Source: Nitrososphaerota archaeon
GTDB taxonomy: Archaea; Thermoproteota; Nitrososphaeria; Conexivisphaerales; Conexivisphaeraceae
Assembly: GCA_015522695.1 (NCBI GenBank)
Contig: WALT01000002.1
Location: 62,001-126,000 of the forward strand
Direction: 5' to 3'
Length of the DNA stretch: 64,000 bases
Within the stretch, counting starts at the first letter, position 1. Every line of letters starts with the position of its first letter. A program made the position numbers and the translations under genes. Below, one piece after another: positions 1 through 8,375 of the stretch. The notes under the pieces are model-generated. The model was not told where the DNA came from and searched no databases. It saw only the letters and a program-made list of their open reading frames with translations.

Positions 1-12
1 ACATCTCAGTAT

Positions 13-23
13 CTTAAAATACT
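13..23 (+). promoter_or_regulatory. TATA-like box of the QueT-family gene
   Basis: An A/T-rich box (cttaaaatact) is centred 27 bp upstream of the GTG at 45. No ribosome binding site is visible, so the transcript is probably leaderless and GTG 45 is both the first base and the start. Inference from spacing only. Confidence 0.45.
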
Positions 24-44
24 TCCCCCGCTGCACGGGACGAC

Positions 45-530
45 GTGAAGAGCAGGGATCTAGCGCTCGCGGCCTTGATAGCCGGCCTTTACGGAGTTTT
101 GACGATCGTGCAAGCACCCATGGCCTATGGGCCGGTACAGGTGAGGCTGACCGATGCCTTGCTCCCCACGAGCTTCCACCCGAGCATAGGATTGGCCGGC
201 GTTATAGGTGTGACGATCGGGAACCTCGTGGCCAACGTGGTCTCGCCATATGGGCTCCCGGATATCATCCTCGGCACGCTGGCAAACCTCATCGTCTCGC
301 TGGTCGCATATTGGATCGGCATGAGATGGAAGGGGAGGCTGGCCATGATGGTCGCCTGTCTGCAGTCGGCCGTCATAGTCGCATTCATCATCGGATGTTG
401 TCTACTCTGGCTCATCTATAGGGTCCCGCTGGAGTTCGCATTGCCCTCGGTACTTGTGGGGGAGTTGATCTCAGCTGGGGTGCTGGGCTATCTCGTGTTG
501 GAGGGGATATCCAAGAGGTTGCGACGCTAG
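45..530 (+). CDS. queT: QueT-family membrane transporter component
   Basis: A 161-residue hydrophobic protein with about five membrane segments. It matches the QueT family, the substrate-binding (S) component of ECF transporters for queuosine precursors in bacteria. Family hallmarks are the N-terminal LALAALIAGLYGVLT segment, the polar stretch with QVRLTDALLP near residue 33, and GNLVANVVSPYGLPDIILGT near 60-80. In archaea deazaguanine precursors feed archaeosine in tRNA, so salvage of such a base is the likely role; no ECF energising module lies in the window. The GTG start at 45 is supported by a TATA-like box 27 bp upstream. Its last 4 bases overlap the convergent small gene at 527-787. 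Confidence 0.8.
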   Translation: MKSRDLALAALIAGLYGVLTIVQAPMAYGPVQVRLTDALLPTSFHPSIGLAGVIGVTIGNLVANVVSPYGLPDIILGTLANLIVSLVAYWIGMRWKGRLAMMVACLQSAVIVAFIIGCCLLWLIYRVPLEFALPSVLVGELISAGVLGYLVLEGISKRLRR

Positions 531-787
531 CGCTTCCTCGGGGGCCATCGTGGGCCCTTCCCACCGGCACAGTAGACCACTCCCTTGACCCTCCTCATGA
601 AGCTCGGACATTGGAAGCATATCAGAAACGGGACCTCGGAACCTAGAACCGGACAGTTTACGGCCTCCCTTTTGAGGGAGGAGATCTTCTTGGCGCTGAG
701 AACTCCCTTGAGCTGATCTACATATTCCCTCGGTATCCTGAAAGGCTTCTCCTTAACATATACCTTGACCTCGTGGCTCGACGACAC
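527..787 (-). CDS. small uncharacterised cysteine-containing protein
   Basis: An 86-residue basic protein, not recognised. It has a beta-rich lysine-rich N-terminus (HEVKVYVKEKPF) and three cysteines in the second half (NCP, QCP, YCAGG), so a small metal site is possible but incomplete as a classical zinc ribbon. The tail is Pro/Arg-rich (GPRWPPRKR), suggesting nucleic-acid contact. The GTG start at 787 lies about 26 bp downstream of a TATA-like box at 806-818 on the minus strand, consistent with a leaderless mRNA. It converges on the QueT gene with a 4-bp overlap. Confidence 0.6.
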   Translation of the reverse strand: MSSSHEVKVYVKEKPFRIPREYVDQLKGVLSAKKISSLKREAVNCPVLGSEVPFLICFQCPSFMRRVKGVVYCAGGKGPRWPPRKR

Positions 788-1416
788 GGAACATATTCAG
801 AAGAGGGTAAAGATAAGATTTTGGAAGGGCTTGAAGTCAAGTCCACGATCATGCATGGACCATCTCATGATATCGACTCGATGGGAATAAATCCCATAAC
901 TTAGAGGACTTCTAGAACTAGGACTAGAACAGGACTCCGAAGGATGATGTACCTTGATGCTCATCTCCAACCTATGGCTTAAAGGAGCAGGCGACCCTTC
1001 GTTAGGTTATTGGAGTGCGCGAGCTCGTAGGTGACGGGTTCATGTGGCAACGCAAATGCTATATGATATGATACGTTTCGCGCTTGGGGGAGGGAACATG
1101 GAGACTCTAAGCGTGGTGGCTGGGGCATCCGCCGATAAGATGAGGAGGACATCATTCGCACAGATGGGGAGACCGTCATGAGGGCTGGCCCAGGGCTGAA
1201 CGGATTTCTCCATGGAAGGCTCGTCGATGGGTCGAAGGTCATCGATGACGATGCGATCGGGGCCAGGATCGACCACGGGAGGATAAATTGAGACGAGATG
1301 AGATGGCTAGGACTATCGAGGAGATCGGGAGATAATGATAGCAAAGAATATATTCATCTAACCTGCCTTCTAAGTCACCTGTCATTATCCCCGTTAGAAT
1401 TGGAGGTGGTGGAACT
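788..1416. other. 629-bp intergenic region with possible gene remnant
   Basis: Divergent spacer holding the promoter of the small gene on the left and that of the inositol-phosphate synthase on the right. Between them, plus-strand frames at about 1044-1180 and 1178-1291 give short protein-like stretches, the second reading GRLVDGSKVIDDDAIG, vaguely like an amidohydrolase N-terminus. Stops and frame changes interrupt them. No intact ORF, tRNA or repeat was seen. Confidence 0.35.
1343..1409 (+). promoter_or_regulatory. TATA-like box and Shine-Dalgarno of inositol-phosphate synthase
   Basis: An A/T-rich box (aaagaatatattc, 1343-1355) is followed by a short leader and a strong purine-rich site ggaggtgg at 1402-1409, seven bases before ATG 1417. 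This gene therefore probably has a leadered mRNA, unlike many neighbours. Confidence 0.5.
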
Positions 1417-2616
1417 ATGAGTGTGCGTGTAGCAATATTAGGACAAGGTCTCGTCGCCACACATTTCGAGGTTGGACTGGAGAGGTTTAAGGCTGGAGAG
1501 ATAGGGGCCCATGGCGTACCGCTGGCCGATAGTATCCTACCCTACAAACCGGAGGATATAGATGTGGTCGTAGCCTATGACGTCGACGAGAAGAAGATCG
1601 GGAGGAACGCGTATGAGGTCGCTAGGGATCTCCTCGACGATGGAAGGGAGATACCGAGGACCCTGAAGGACATCGACGTCAGGATGGGCATACACATGGA
1701 GACCCTGAAGGGGACGCCCTTCAAGGCCAAGGGGCTCGATGATGAGATGAACGTCGAGGAGGCGGTCGATACGCTGATCGACGAATGGAGGAGTAGGAGG
1801 GTCGACGTCGTCGTCAACGTGATAACGACGGAGCATGGAGAACCGCTCGGGACGGCCGAGGCCTTCAGGGAGGCCGTGGCCGGCGGAGGTGCTAACCTGA
1901 GCGCCTCGCACATCTATGCATATGCGTTGGCCGAATACTCGACCAGACATGGGAGCGCCGCCTTCGTGAACGCGATACCCACGCCATTGGCCAACGATGA
2001 TGGCGTCTTGGAGCTCTACGGCCAGAACAGGGCTGTGGTTTTCGGGGATGATGGAGCCACCGGCGCCACTCCCCTGACGGCCGATCTCCTCGAGCACATG
2101 GCTGAGAGGAACAGGAAGGTGGGGTTCATAGTTCAGTTCAACATAGGCGGCAACACGGACTTCCTGGCGCTCACACTGCCGGAGAAGAACGCCATGAAGG
2201 AGCTGACGAAGAGCAGCATAGTCGACGATATACTGGGCTACGATGCTCCACACTACATAAAACCGACCGGTTACCTGAAGCCATTGGGCGATAAGAAGTT
2301 CGTGGCCATGCACATGGACTACTTGAGCTTCAACGGCGCGAGGGATGAGCTGTACGTGTTCGCCAGGATCAATGATAGCCCTGCACTGGCTGGGCTTCTG
2401 GTGGATCTCGTGAGGCTGGCCAAGGTGGCGGTGATCAAAGGGCAATGGGGTACTATATATCCCGTGAACGCATTCTACATGAAGAGGCCTGGACCTCCTG
2501 GCTACAGGTCGATAGCCAAGAACGTCGGTTATGAACTCCTCAAGAGATGGGTGTCCGGTGACATCGTGGATTTGACGGAGTTCCATGGAACTCCATTTGT
2601 GGAGAGTTCATCCTGA
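1417..2616 (+). CDS. ino1: myo-inositol-1-phosphate synthase
   Basis: Converts glucose-6-phosphate to L-myo-inositol-1-phosphate with bound NAD, the first step to archaeal inositol ether lipids and, in thermophiles, di-myo-inositol phosphate solutes. The 399-residue protein has the family's N-terminal Rossmann motif (ILGQGLVA, residues 7-14), the GNTDFLALT segment near 247, the active-site KSSIVDDIL near 263, and the MDYLSFNGARDELYV strand near 293. The length fits archaeal synthases, which are shorter than eukaryotic ones. The ATG is preceded by a strong Shine-Dalgarno sequence. A Nudix gene follows 44 bp after its stop, with its own promoter. Confidence 0.9.
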   Translation: MSVRVAILGQGLVATHFEVGLERFKAGEIGAHGVPLADSILPYKPEDIDVVVAYDVDEKKIGRNAYEVARDLLDDGREIPRTLKDIDVRMGIHMETLKGTPFKAKGLDDEMNVEEAVDTLIDEWRSRRVDVVVNVITTEHGEPLGTAEAFREAVAGGGANLSASHIYAYALAEYSTRHGSAAFVNAIPTPLANDDGVLELYGQNRAVVFGDDGATGATPLTADLLEHMAERNRKVGFIVQFNIGGNTDFLALTLPEKNAMKELTKSSIVDDILGYDAPHYIKPTGYLKPLGDKKFVAMHMDYLSFNGARDELYVFARINDSPALAGLLVDLVRLAKVAVIKGQWGTIYPVNAFYMKRPGPPGYRSIAKNVGYELLKRWVSGDIVDLTEFHGTPFVESSS

Positions 2617-2630
2617 AGGGACCTTAACCT

Positions 2631-2640
2631 TTATTTTTAT
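2631..2640 (+). promoter_or_regulatory. TATA-like box that decides the Nudix start
   Basis: The box ttatttttat is centred 26 bp upstream of GTG 2661. The TTG at 2640 lies inside the box and could not be translated from a transcript starting about 26 bp downstream, so GTG 2661 is preferred as a leaderless start. Confidence 0.5.
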
Positions 2641-2660
2641 TGGAAATTCAAAATATACCT

Positions 2661-3134
2661 GTGCTCAGGGAGAGAAGTGCGGGTGCGATCCTCTTCAGGA
2701 GGGTCGACGATGAAAGGGAGTACTTGTTGCTCCATTATCCATCCGGGTATTGGGATTTCCCGAAGGGCAATATCGAGCCAGGGGAGGAACCGCTGGACAC
2801 CGCGAGGAGGGAGGTGAAGGAGGAGACAGGTCTCGAGGACATGATGTTCATCGACGACTTCGAGGAGAGGATAACCTATTTCTACAGGAGGGAAGGGCAG
2901 ATGGTGCGAAAGGAGGTGATCTTCTACCTGGCGGAGGTCATGGGTGGAGAGGTCAGGATATCATGGGAACATATCGGTTATGTGTGGGCCGATTACGACA
3001 AGGCCATGTGGACGCTTAAATTCGGGAGCTCCAGGAGGCTCCTGGAAAAGGCCGAGAAGCACCTAAAGGAGGGGAAGGTCCAGGAGAGCCTGGATAGGTT
3101 CCTATCTACACGGTCGCGTGAAGGCATGACGTGA
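2661..3134 (+). CDS. Nudix hydrolase, Ap4A-type
   Basis: A 157-residue Nudix hydrolase that cleaves nucleoside diphosphates linked to another group. The ERSAGAILFRR beginning and WDFPKGNIEPGEE context are typical of the diadenosine tetraphosphate hydrolase subgroup. The Nudix box GX5EX7REUXEEXGU is complete, from the Gly of GNIEPGEE to REVKEETGL. The start is set at GTG 2661 because a TATA-like box lies 26 bp upstream; an in-frame TTG at 2640 would add seven residues but overlaps that box. The substrate is not provable from sequence. It is followed by a convergent gene. Confidence 0.85.
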   Translation: MLRERSAGAILFRRVDDEREYLLLHYPSGYWDFPKGNIEPGEEPLDTARREVKEETGLEDMMFIDDFEERITYFYRREGQMVRKEVIFYLAEVMGGEVRISWEHIGYVWADYDKAMWTLKFGSSRRLLEKAEKHLKEGKVQESLDRFLSTRSREGMT

Positions 3135-3150
3135 TCCCATCATCCTCCGG

Positions 3151-4767
3151 CTAGCGTCTCCTGCGCCTCTTCTTCCTGGGTTCCTCCCCGCCGACCCTCG
3201 GCTGTATGCTTATCCTGACCCCCAGAGCCCTCTCCATCTCGGATATCCTCTCGCCCCTTCTACCGATTATCCTCGGTATCACGTCCTTGGAGATCCTGAC
3301 GATGGCCCGACCGTCCGATCTCAGCTCGACGTCCGCCTTGGGGTCGAAGTCGTGGAAGAACTGTGAAAGCCTCTCCTCGGCCAGCCTCTCAACGCCGCTC
3401 TTGGGCTTGACAATCTTGCCCACTGGGACCACGACGTTCTCCTCACCGAACGTGTATATCTCGTAGACGAGTTCGCCCGTATCGAAGTCCCTCACCTCGA
3501 CGAGCGGTCTGGCCAGGTCCGCCTCGGTCATCCCCGTCGGTACCTTCACGGTCAACGTGAGCTCGAGAACCTGCTCTATCCTCCCGTCCTTGACGAAGAG
3601 GACGGTATCGATTATGTGGGGTATCATGCCCAGCTCCACCCTCCCGATGAACCTCTGTATAGCATCTATAGGGCTGCTGGCGTGCACGACCCCGACCATC
3701 CCGACGCCCGCAAGCCTCAGATCTGCGAAGACCTCGAAGTCCCGCGTCTTCCTTATCTCGTCGAATACCGTGTGGTCGGGCCTCACGAGTAGCAATATGT
3801 CTGCCGTCTTCTCGAAGTCCCCCTCAAGTGGTCCATATTGGGTTATCTTGGGGCCTACCTGTAGATCCCTCGGCGACTCCAAAGTCTTGACGACCTTCCC
3901 CATCCCCTGATAGAACTCGGCGATGCTGCTGGCCAGAGTGGACTTCCCGGAGCCCGGGGGGCCTGCTATCAATATGCCCTCGGCCTTCTCCCTGAGCCTG
4001 TTGAGGAGCCCCTCCGACACGTCATAGTCCTCCAGCGTAAGCTTGACGAGCGGTCTGACGGCCGTGAGCTCGAGACCTTCTGAGAAGGGGGGCCTAGCCA
4101 TGGCTATCCTGTACTGGCCCAGCTGGATGACGGTGGCACCACCAGATTCTATCTCCAAGAATGCATCATGGGAGATGCGGGCCGCCTCCAAGACCTCCTT
4201 GATCATGGACTCCAATTCCCCCCTCGACAGTGAGGTCTCCCCTACCACCTCGAGTCTGAAGTTACCGGGCCTTCCCTTCTTCGCCATCGGTGGAACCCCC
4301 TCCTTCAGATGTACACTCAACGTCTCGGGATCGAAGAACTTCTCGAAGCCCAGGCCCCTCGTCTTTATCTCGGGCTTCACGTAGACGGAGGATATACCTT
4401 GAGCCTCAGCCGCCAGGTACATGACGTAATCCGATGTGTACAAGGTGGCGCCCGATTCCCCGGCCACATCTATTATCAGGGCGTCGAGCCTGCCGCTCCT
4501 GGCGAGCCTGATATCGGCCAGCTTGGGCAGCTCCCCGAAGATATAATATTCCACCCCCTTCTTCTCACATGTCTCCCTTATCCTCCTCAATTCGTTGAGC
4601 CCCACGAATCCAGATTCCAAGTTCTTGGATGCTTGTGTTTGTAACTCGTCGAGCACTATCCTGGGGACGATCACCGTCTCGATATCGGGTATCCCGTCCT
4701 CCTCGATGAGCCTGGAGGCTAGGCCCTCTATTATCGTGCTGGTATCGAACACCACCCTTTCAGGCAA
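3151..4767 (-). CDS. PIN domain - PilT-type ATPase - KH domain protein
   Basis: The archaeal PIN-PilT-KH family (COG1855 type), 538 residues from the chosen start. Domain order: N-terminal PIN RNase-like domain (VVFDTSTIIEG, first acidic residue), a VirB11/PilT-like P-loop ATPase with Walker A GPPGSGKST and downstream FDEIRKT, then a C-terminal KH RNA-binding domain (IPRIIGRRGERI) ending in a basic KKRRRRR tail. Probably an RNA-acting nuclease/ATPase; exact function unknown. TTG 4767 puts the PIN domain at the N-terminus and lies about 29 bp from a TATA-like box. An upstream GTG at 4884 would form a GTGA overlap with the RecJ-like gene and add 39 low-complexity residues, so both starts may be used. 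Confidence 0.85.
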   Translation of the reverse strand: MPERVVFDTSTIIEGLASRLIEEDGIPDIETVIVPRIVLDELQTQASKNLESGFVGLNELRRIRETCEKKGVEYYIFGELPKLADIRLARSGRLDALIIDVAGESGATLYTSDYVMYLAAEAQGISSVYVKPEIKTRGLGFEKFFDPETLSVHLKEGVPPMAKKGRPGNFRLEVVGETSLSRGELESMIKEVLEAARISHDAFLEIESGGATVIQLGQYRIAMARPPFSEGLELTAVRPLVKLTLEDYDVSEGLLNRLREKAEGILIAGPPGSGKSTLASSIAEFYQGMGKVVKTLESPRDLQVGPKITQYGPLEGDFEKTADILLLVRPDHTVFDEIRKTRDFEVFADLRLAGVGMVGVVHASSPIDAIQRFIGRVELGMIPHIIDTVLFVKDGRIEQVLELTLTVKVPTGMTEADLARPLVEVRDFDTGELVYEIYTFGEENVVVPVGKIVKPKSGVERLAEERLSQFFHDFDPKADVELRSDGRAIVRISKDVIPRIIGRRGERISEMERALGVRISIQPRVGGEEPRKKRRRRR

Positions 4768-4792
4768 CGGACGCGCTGGGTTCCCGGCATCT

Positions 4793-4804
4793 AAATATTT
4801 ATTG
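4793..4804 (-). promoter_or_regulatory. internal TATA-like box before the PIN-ATPase gene
   Basis: On the minus strand aataaatattta lies about 29 bp upstream of TTG 4767. It would give the last gene of the polymerase-RecJ-PIN operon a private leaderless promoter. Inference from composition and spacing. Confidence 0.4.
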
Positions 4805-4880
4805 TCCAACGAAAACCCTAACAGCCGGTTCAAGGGCGATGATGGGGGAGATGGGGAACGGCCGGTCGATTGATCGAGAC

Positions 4881-6086
4881 TCACAATTCCCTATGAAGGT
4901 CTATCGACGGTGAACCCGCAAGCCCATCGATCCCCTCGAGGAAATGATCCCTCTTATCCTCCGGAATGAGCGCCGAGGCCGCGAATGCATGGCCGTCGGC
5001 GACGCCACCGATCCGCGACGATGCCTCCACGAGGAGCATGGAGGCCGGAGGTCTCCTCCCGCCTTTCACGAGCTCCGAGAGCCTCTGGGGAAGCCTTATC
5101 GAGACCTTCAACAACCTGTCCTCTATCTCCCCCAGACCTGGGATCACTCTTGGGAACCTCATCATGCCGATGAGGTACTTCCCTGGGTCGACGATCCTCT
5201 TATACCGCAGGATGCTCGAGAACGTACCTATCGTCTTCGTGCCGAGCCCATCGAGGATGCCTCCATCCTCGAACCATTGGACGTTATTCAACCTTTTAAT
5301 CCCGCCCCTGTAGGCCCTCGAGGAAAGGAGCTTGAACCTGTGGCTCCTCTCCTCCTCGAGCCTCTTGACGTCATCTGACGGCAACCTTCTATCGATGATA
5401 GACCCTACTGCCTTCTCCGGCCCCCCTGAGTAATAGCCCACGCTTCCTAACACCGTGTACGAGGATGATGCCCTGTTCCAGTAGAGCTTGAGGTGTTTCA
5501 CGAGGTACTTCTCGGAGTTGTGAACCATCCTGACATCGACATCCCCCTCCCTGACCGCGTCGTCCAGCGGTATCCTGTTCAGGCCCTTCAGAGGTCCGGG
5601 TATCTCAGCGCTCCCCACGACGGCCGCCCATGCAAGCGCCCCGGCGACCTCGGGTGCGAGGGCCCTGAATAGAAGATATGCCGCTGTCGACCCACTCGCC
5701 TCGCTCTCACCGCTATATCCATAGAGCTCCGGGTTCAAGTGCAATATACGCTCATCCTCGACATGGACCGGGTCGTGATGGTCCAATATTATGGCCCTCT
5801 GTCCCTCCCTCATGCTCGACGCAACGATATCGGCCCTGCCCGAGCCTATATCTGCATATATGAACACGTCTGCGTCGAGGTCGTGTATCTTCCTCAGGAT
5901 TGCTGGATGCATCTTCTCTATACAGATGGCCCTGGATTCCAGGCCTGCGTTCGATGCGGCCGAGAGCGCTATGGCGCCTGCAGCCAGACCGTCAGCATCA
6001 TCGTGGTGGACCACGATGACATCCCTCGAGCGCCGAAGTAGATCGACTGCCTTCTCCAGGTCCCTCACATAATCGTCGGGGATCAT
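4881..6086 (-). CDS. RecJ-like DHH-family phosphoesterase (GAN/Cdc45-like)
   Basis: A 401-residue DHH/DHHA1 protein. Visible motifs: VHHDDADGLAAG (metal-binding Asp residues), YADIGSG, the ILDHHDP signature, EASGSTAAYL, and a C-terminal DHHA1 site (VADGHAFAAS). The family contains archaeal RecJ homologues that act as single-strand exonucleases and bind GINS/MCM, so a replication or repair role is likely, but oligonucleotide phosphodiesterases share the fold. ATG 6086 overlaps the polymerase stop in an ATGA, indicating translational coupling. The acidic residues look intact, so activity is expected. Confidence 0.82.
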   Translation of the reverse strand: MIPDDYVRDLEKAVDLLRRSRDVIVVHHDDADGLAAGAIALSAASNAGLESRAICIEKMHPAILRKIHDLDADVFIYADIGSGRADIVASSMREGQRAIILDHHDPVHVEDERILHLNPELYGYSGESEASGSTAAYLLFRALAPEVAGALAWAAVVGSAEIPGPLKGLNRIPLDDAVREGDVDVRMVHNSEKYLVKHLKLYWNRASSSYTVLGSVGYYSGGPEKAVGSIIDRRLPSDDVKRLEEERSHRFKLLSSRAYRGGIKRLNNVQWFEDGGILDGLGTKTIGTFSSILRYKRIVDPGKYLIGMMRFPRVIPGLGEIEDRLLKVSIRLPQRLSELVKGGRRPPASMLLVEASSRIGGVADGHAFAASALIPEDKRDHFLEGIDGLAGSPSIDLHREL

Positions 6087-8329
6087 GGCCCGAAGAACTC
6101 CTCCAGGCTGGTCGTGGTCCCGGCTGTGAGTATACTGTTTTCGCTCACCCCCAATCCTCCCAGCACCCGCATGCATGTGGAGGCGATCTGTTTCTCGGCG
6201 TAGTAATCCCAGTCGACCTGATCAGGTTTCACCTCGAAATAGGGCTTCGCCCTCATATACAACTTACCGGGTCCCCTCGTCACTATATAGCCCACCTTAT
6301 CTCCAGGTTTGACCGTCCATCCTCGTTCGATCATGCCCTTGGCCACGATCACGTGAGGGGCTGTGGCTTCATATTCGTCCAGGGATTTAACGAGCTGCTT
6401 CCAGATTATCAAGCCCTTGAGCGGAAGTTCACCCCTCCTCGCGGCCTTTACCCATCTCCTGGCGACCGAGAGGGCCTCCTCGATCCTTCCCGTCCTCAGG
6501 AGGGCCTCCAGAACCTCGACCTGGGCCTTCTTCGCCACCTCGCTCCAGTCCCCCCTGACGGCCTCAAGACCAACTATCTCCATGATCCCTTCGGAGGTTA
6601 TCCCAGCATATCTCTTCTTGGCCTCGGTGAAGAGCACCTTATGGTAGACCTTCTCGAGCTTGACCTCGAGTCCCAGCTCGGACTCGATCCATGAGAGCAT
6701 CCCCTCCGCTTTGTCGGGCTCATAGGATATGAAGATGCTGTCCGTGTCGCCGTATATCACCTCCAAGCCCATGCTCTTGGCCTTCTCGACGACCGACGAG
6801 ATTGTCTCACGGCCCTTAGCGGTTATCGTCGCCGCCACGTGGGGTGCATACCATCTGGCGCCCGCCCATCCCGTGTACCCATATACGGCGTTCGCTATCC
6901 TCTTCAACGCCTTCTGCTTGGCATCTAGGACCCTCTGTTCCCTGGAACCTCGTGGGTACCTCCTCTCCTCCTCCCTAGCCCTGTTCCTCTCATCGAGGAG
7001 GAGCATCAGGGCACGTGGAAGTACCCCCAATTCGCCATCGAGTATCCTACCATCCTTCGTGACCGTCTCCAAGCTTATATTGTATTTTATCATCAAGCTG
7101 GGATACATGCTCTTGAAGTCGAGGACGGCGACCCTCTCATGCAGGCCGGGCATGGGCTGTATGACCATCCCGCCCGGATATCTGACGTGTCGAACCTCCC
7201 TCCTCGGCGGGATCAATTCCTTCGCCACGATCTCAGCGAACCTCATCAAATAGTTCTCGACCTTGAAGCCGGTCGCTGCCGTCAACACATGATCTGGTGG
7301 TATCCCCGTTATGCTCGACAGGCTGAACACGTAGTCGGATATGGAGTTGAACACGTCCATCATCGCCTTGGCCCTCCACTCGGAGTACCCGATCACGCGA
7401 TCCCTGTCCCTTCCCCAGAGCTCCCGCACCTCGAAGTCCTCCACGGGCTCCTCCGGTGCACCGAGCTTGAGGTGTCCGGCTATCTCCTCGAGGGTCTCCA
7501 GCTTTATCTCCGGAACCTCGCCCGCGAACTCAAGCACGTCCACGTTCGCCCTGCCCCTGATGGAGACATGGCCGTATAAACTGCCGTGGGGCTCGCCACC
7601 ACCTCTACCGATCGCGAGCTTGATTCCAAGCTTCCTGGCCCTCTGCTGCAGATACCACCAGTGGAGCTTGTTGACCTGAAACCCTGTTATCACGTCCGGG
7701 TCTAGTTCCTCCACACGATCCATGAAGGACTCGAGGACATTTTCCTCTCCACCGGTGAAAGTCTCGACCTTGGAGCCATCATGGACGCTGATCGCCACCA
7801 CGGGGTCCCTCTCGGGTTTAGGCGAAGCCTGGGCGGGAAGGTATACTGGATTGAAGGAGAGGACCCTCAGGCCTGGATCCCTCGTCTGATCGGGTGATGG
7901 GGAAGGGGGACCTGATGATCCATAGATCTTGTACCCGGCCAGCGACCCAAGCTCGTCGGCTTCGACCATAAGCCAGGATGAGGGTGAGGCACCGGTCGAT
8001 ATCAGGAAAAGGTCCGAGTACCTTATGTCATAGCCGTACGCCTCCCCAGCCCCTTCCCTCATGAGATCCTCGGCCAACTTCTCGTGGTCCCCCCCTTGAA
8101 CGTACATCCTGAGACATTCGACGGGCCTGCCGAGCCTTCGTCTGAAGACCTTCTCAACCCTCTGTACCGAGGGCGCAGCTCCGAATCCTCCAGAGGGGAC
8201 GAGGTAGAAATAGGCCGTGAACGGTATCCTGACCATTATCCTCCCACCTGTAGGGGTTATCCCCCACAGATCGATGTTATCGCCCTCCCTCCCTGCCACG
8301 TCGAGAAGCCAGAACTCCACCTTCGGCAT
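6083..8329 (-). CDS. polB: family B DNA polymerase with degenerate exonuclease motifs
   Basis: A 748-residue family B polymerase from ATG 8329. Polymerase motifs are intact: motif A VLDFKSMYPSLM (Asp about 404), motif B KALKRIANAVYGYTG (473-487), motif C YGDTDSIF (526-533). The proofreading motifs are not: Exo I, usually DxE, reads SFNPVY (about 158-163); Exo II, usually NxxxFD, reads QVNKLHW (218-224); Exo III, usually YxxxD, reads YSEWR (315-319). It should polymerise but not proofread, reminiscent of the archaeal PolB2 group, although PolB2 often also has altered polymerase motifs. First gene of an operon with the RecJ-like and PIN-ATPase genes. ORF upstream of 8329 is antisense to DUF89 and is discounted. 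Confidence 0.88.
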   Translation of the reverse strand: MPKVEFWLLDVAGREGDNIDLWGITPTGGRIMVRIPFTAYFYLVPSGGFGAAPSVQRVEKVFRRRLGRPVECLRMYVQGGDHEKLAEDLMREGAGEAYGYDIRYSDLFLISTGASPSSWLMVEADELGSLAGYKIYGSSGPPSPSPDQTRDPGLRVLSFNPVYLPAQASPKPERDPVVAISVHDGSKVETFTGGEENVLESFMDRVEELDPDVITGFQVNKLHWWYLQQRARKLGIKLAIGRGGGEPHGSLYGHVSIRGRANVDVLEFAGEVPEIKLETLEEIAGHLKLGAPEEPVEDFEVRELWGRDRDRVIGYSEWRAKAMMDVFNSISDYVFSLSSITGIPPDHVLTAATGFKVENYLMRFAEIVAKELIPPRREVRHVRYPGGMVIQPMPGLHERVAVLDFKSMYPSLMIKYNISLETVTKDGRILDGELGVLPRALMLLLDERNRAREEERRYPRGSREQRVLDAKQKALKRIANAVYGYTGWAGARWYAPHVAATITAKGRETISSVVEKAKSMGLEVIYGDTDSIFISYEPDKAEGMLSWIESELGLEVKLEKVYHKVLFTEAKKRYAGITSEGIMEIVGLEAVRGDWSEVAKKAQVEVLEALLRTGRIEEALSVARRWVKAARRGELPLKGLIIWKQLVKSLDEYEATAPHVIVAKGMIERGWTVKPGDKVGYIVTRGPGKLYMRAKPYFEVKPDQVDWDYYAEKQIASTCMRVLGGLGVSENSILTAGTTTSLEEFFGP

Positions 8330-8375
8330 TTCTATGAAGACTATATCAATATCGGGTAAAAAGGATACCGGCGGA

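Noticed and set aside
1537-2586. 349-codon minus-strand ORF
   Set aside because: Lies entirely antisense to the inositol-phosphate synthase; its translation has no family signature and mirrors codon bias of the real gene.
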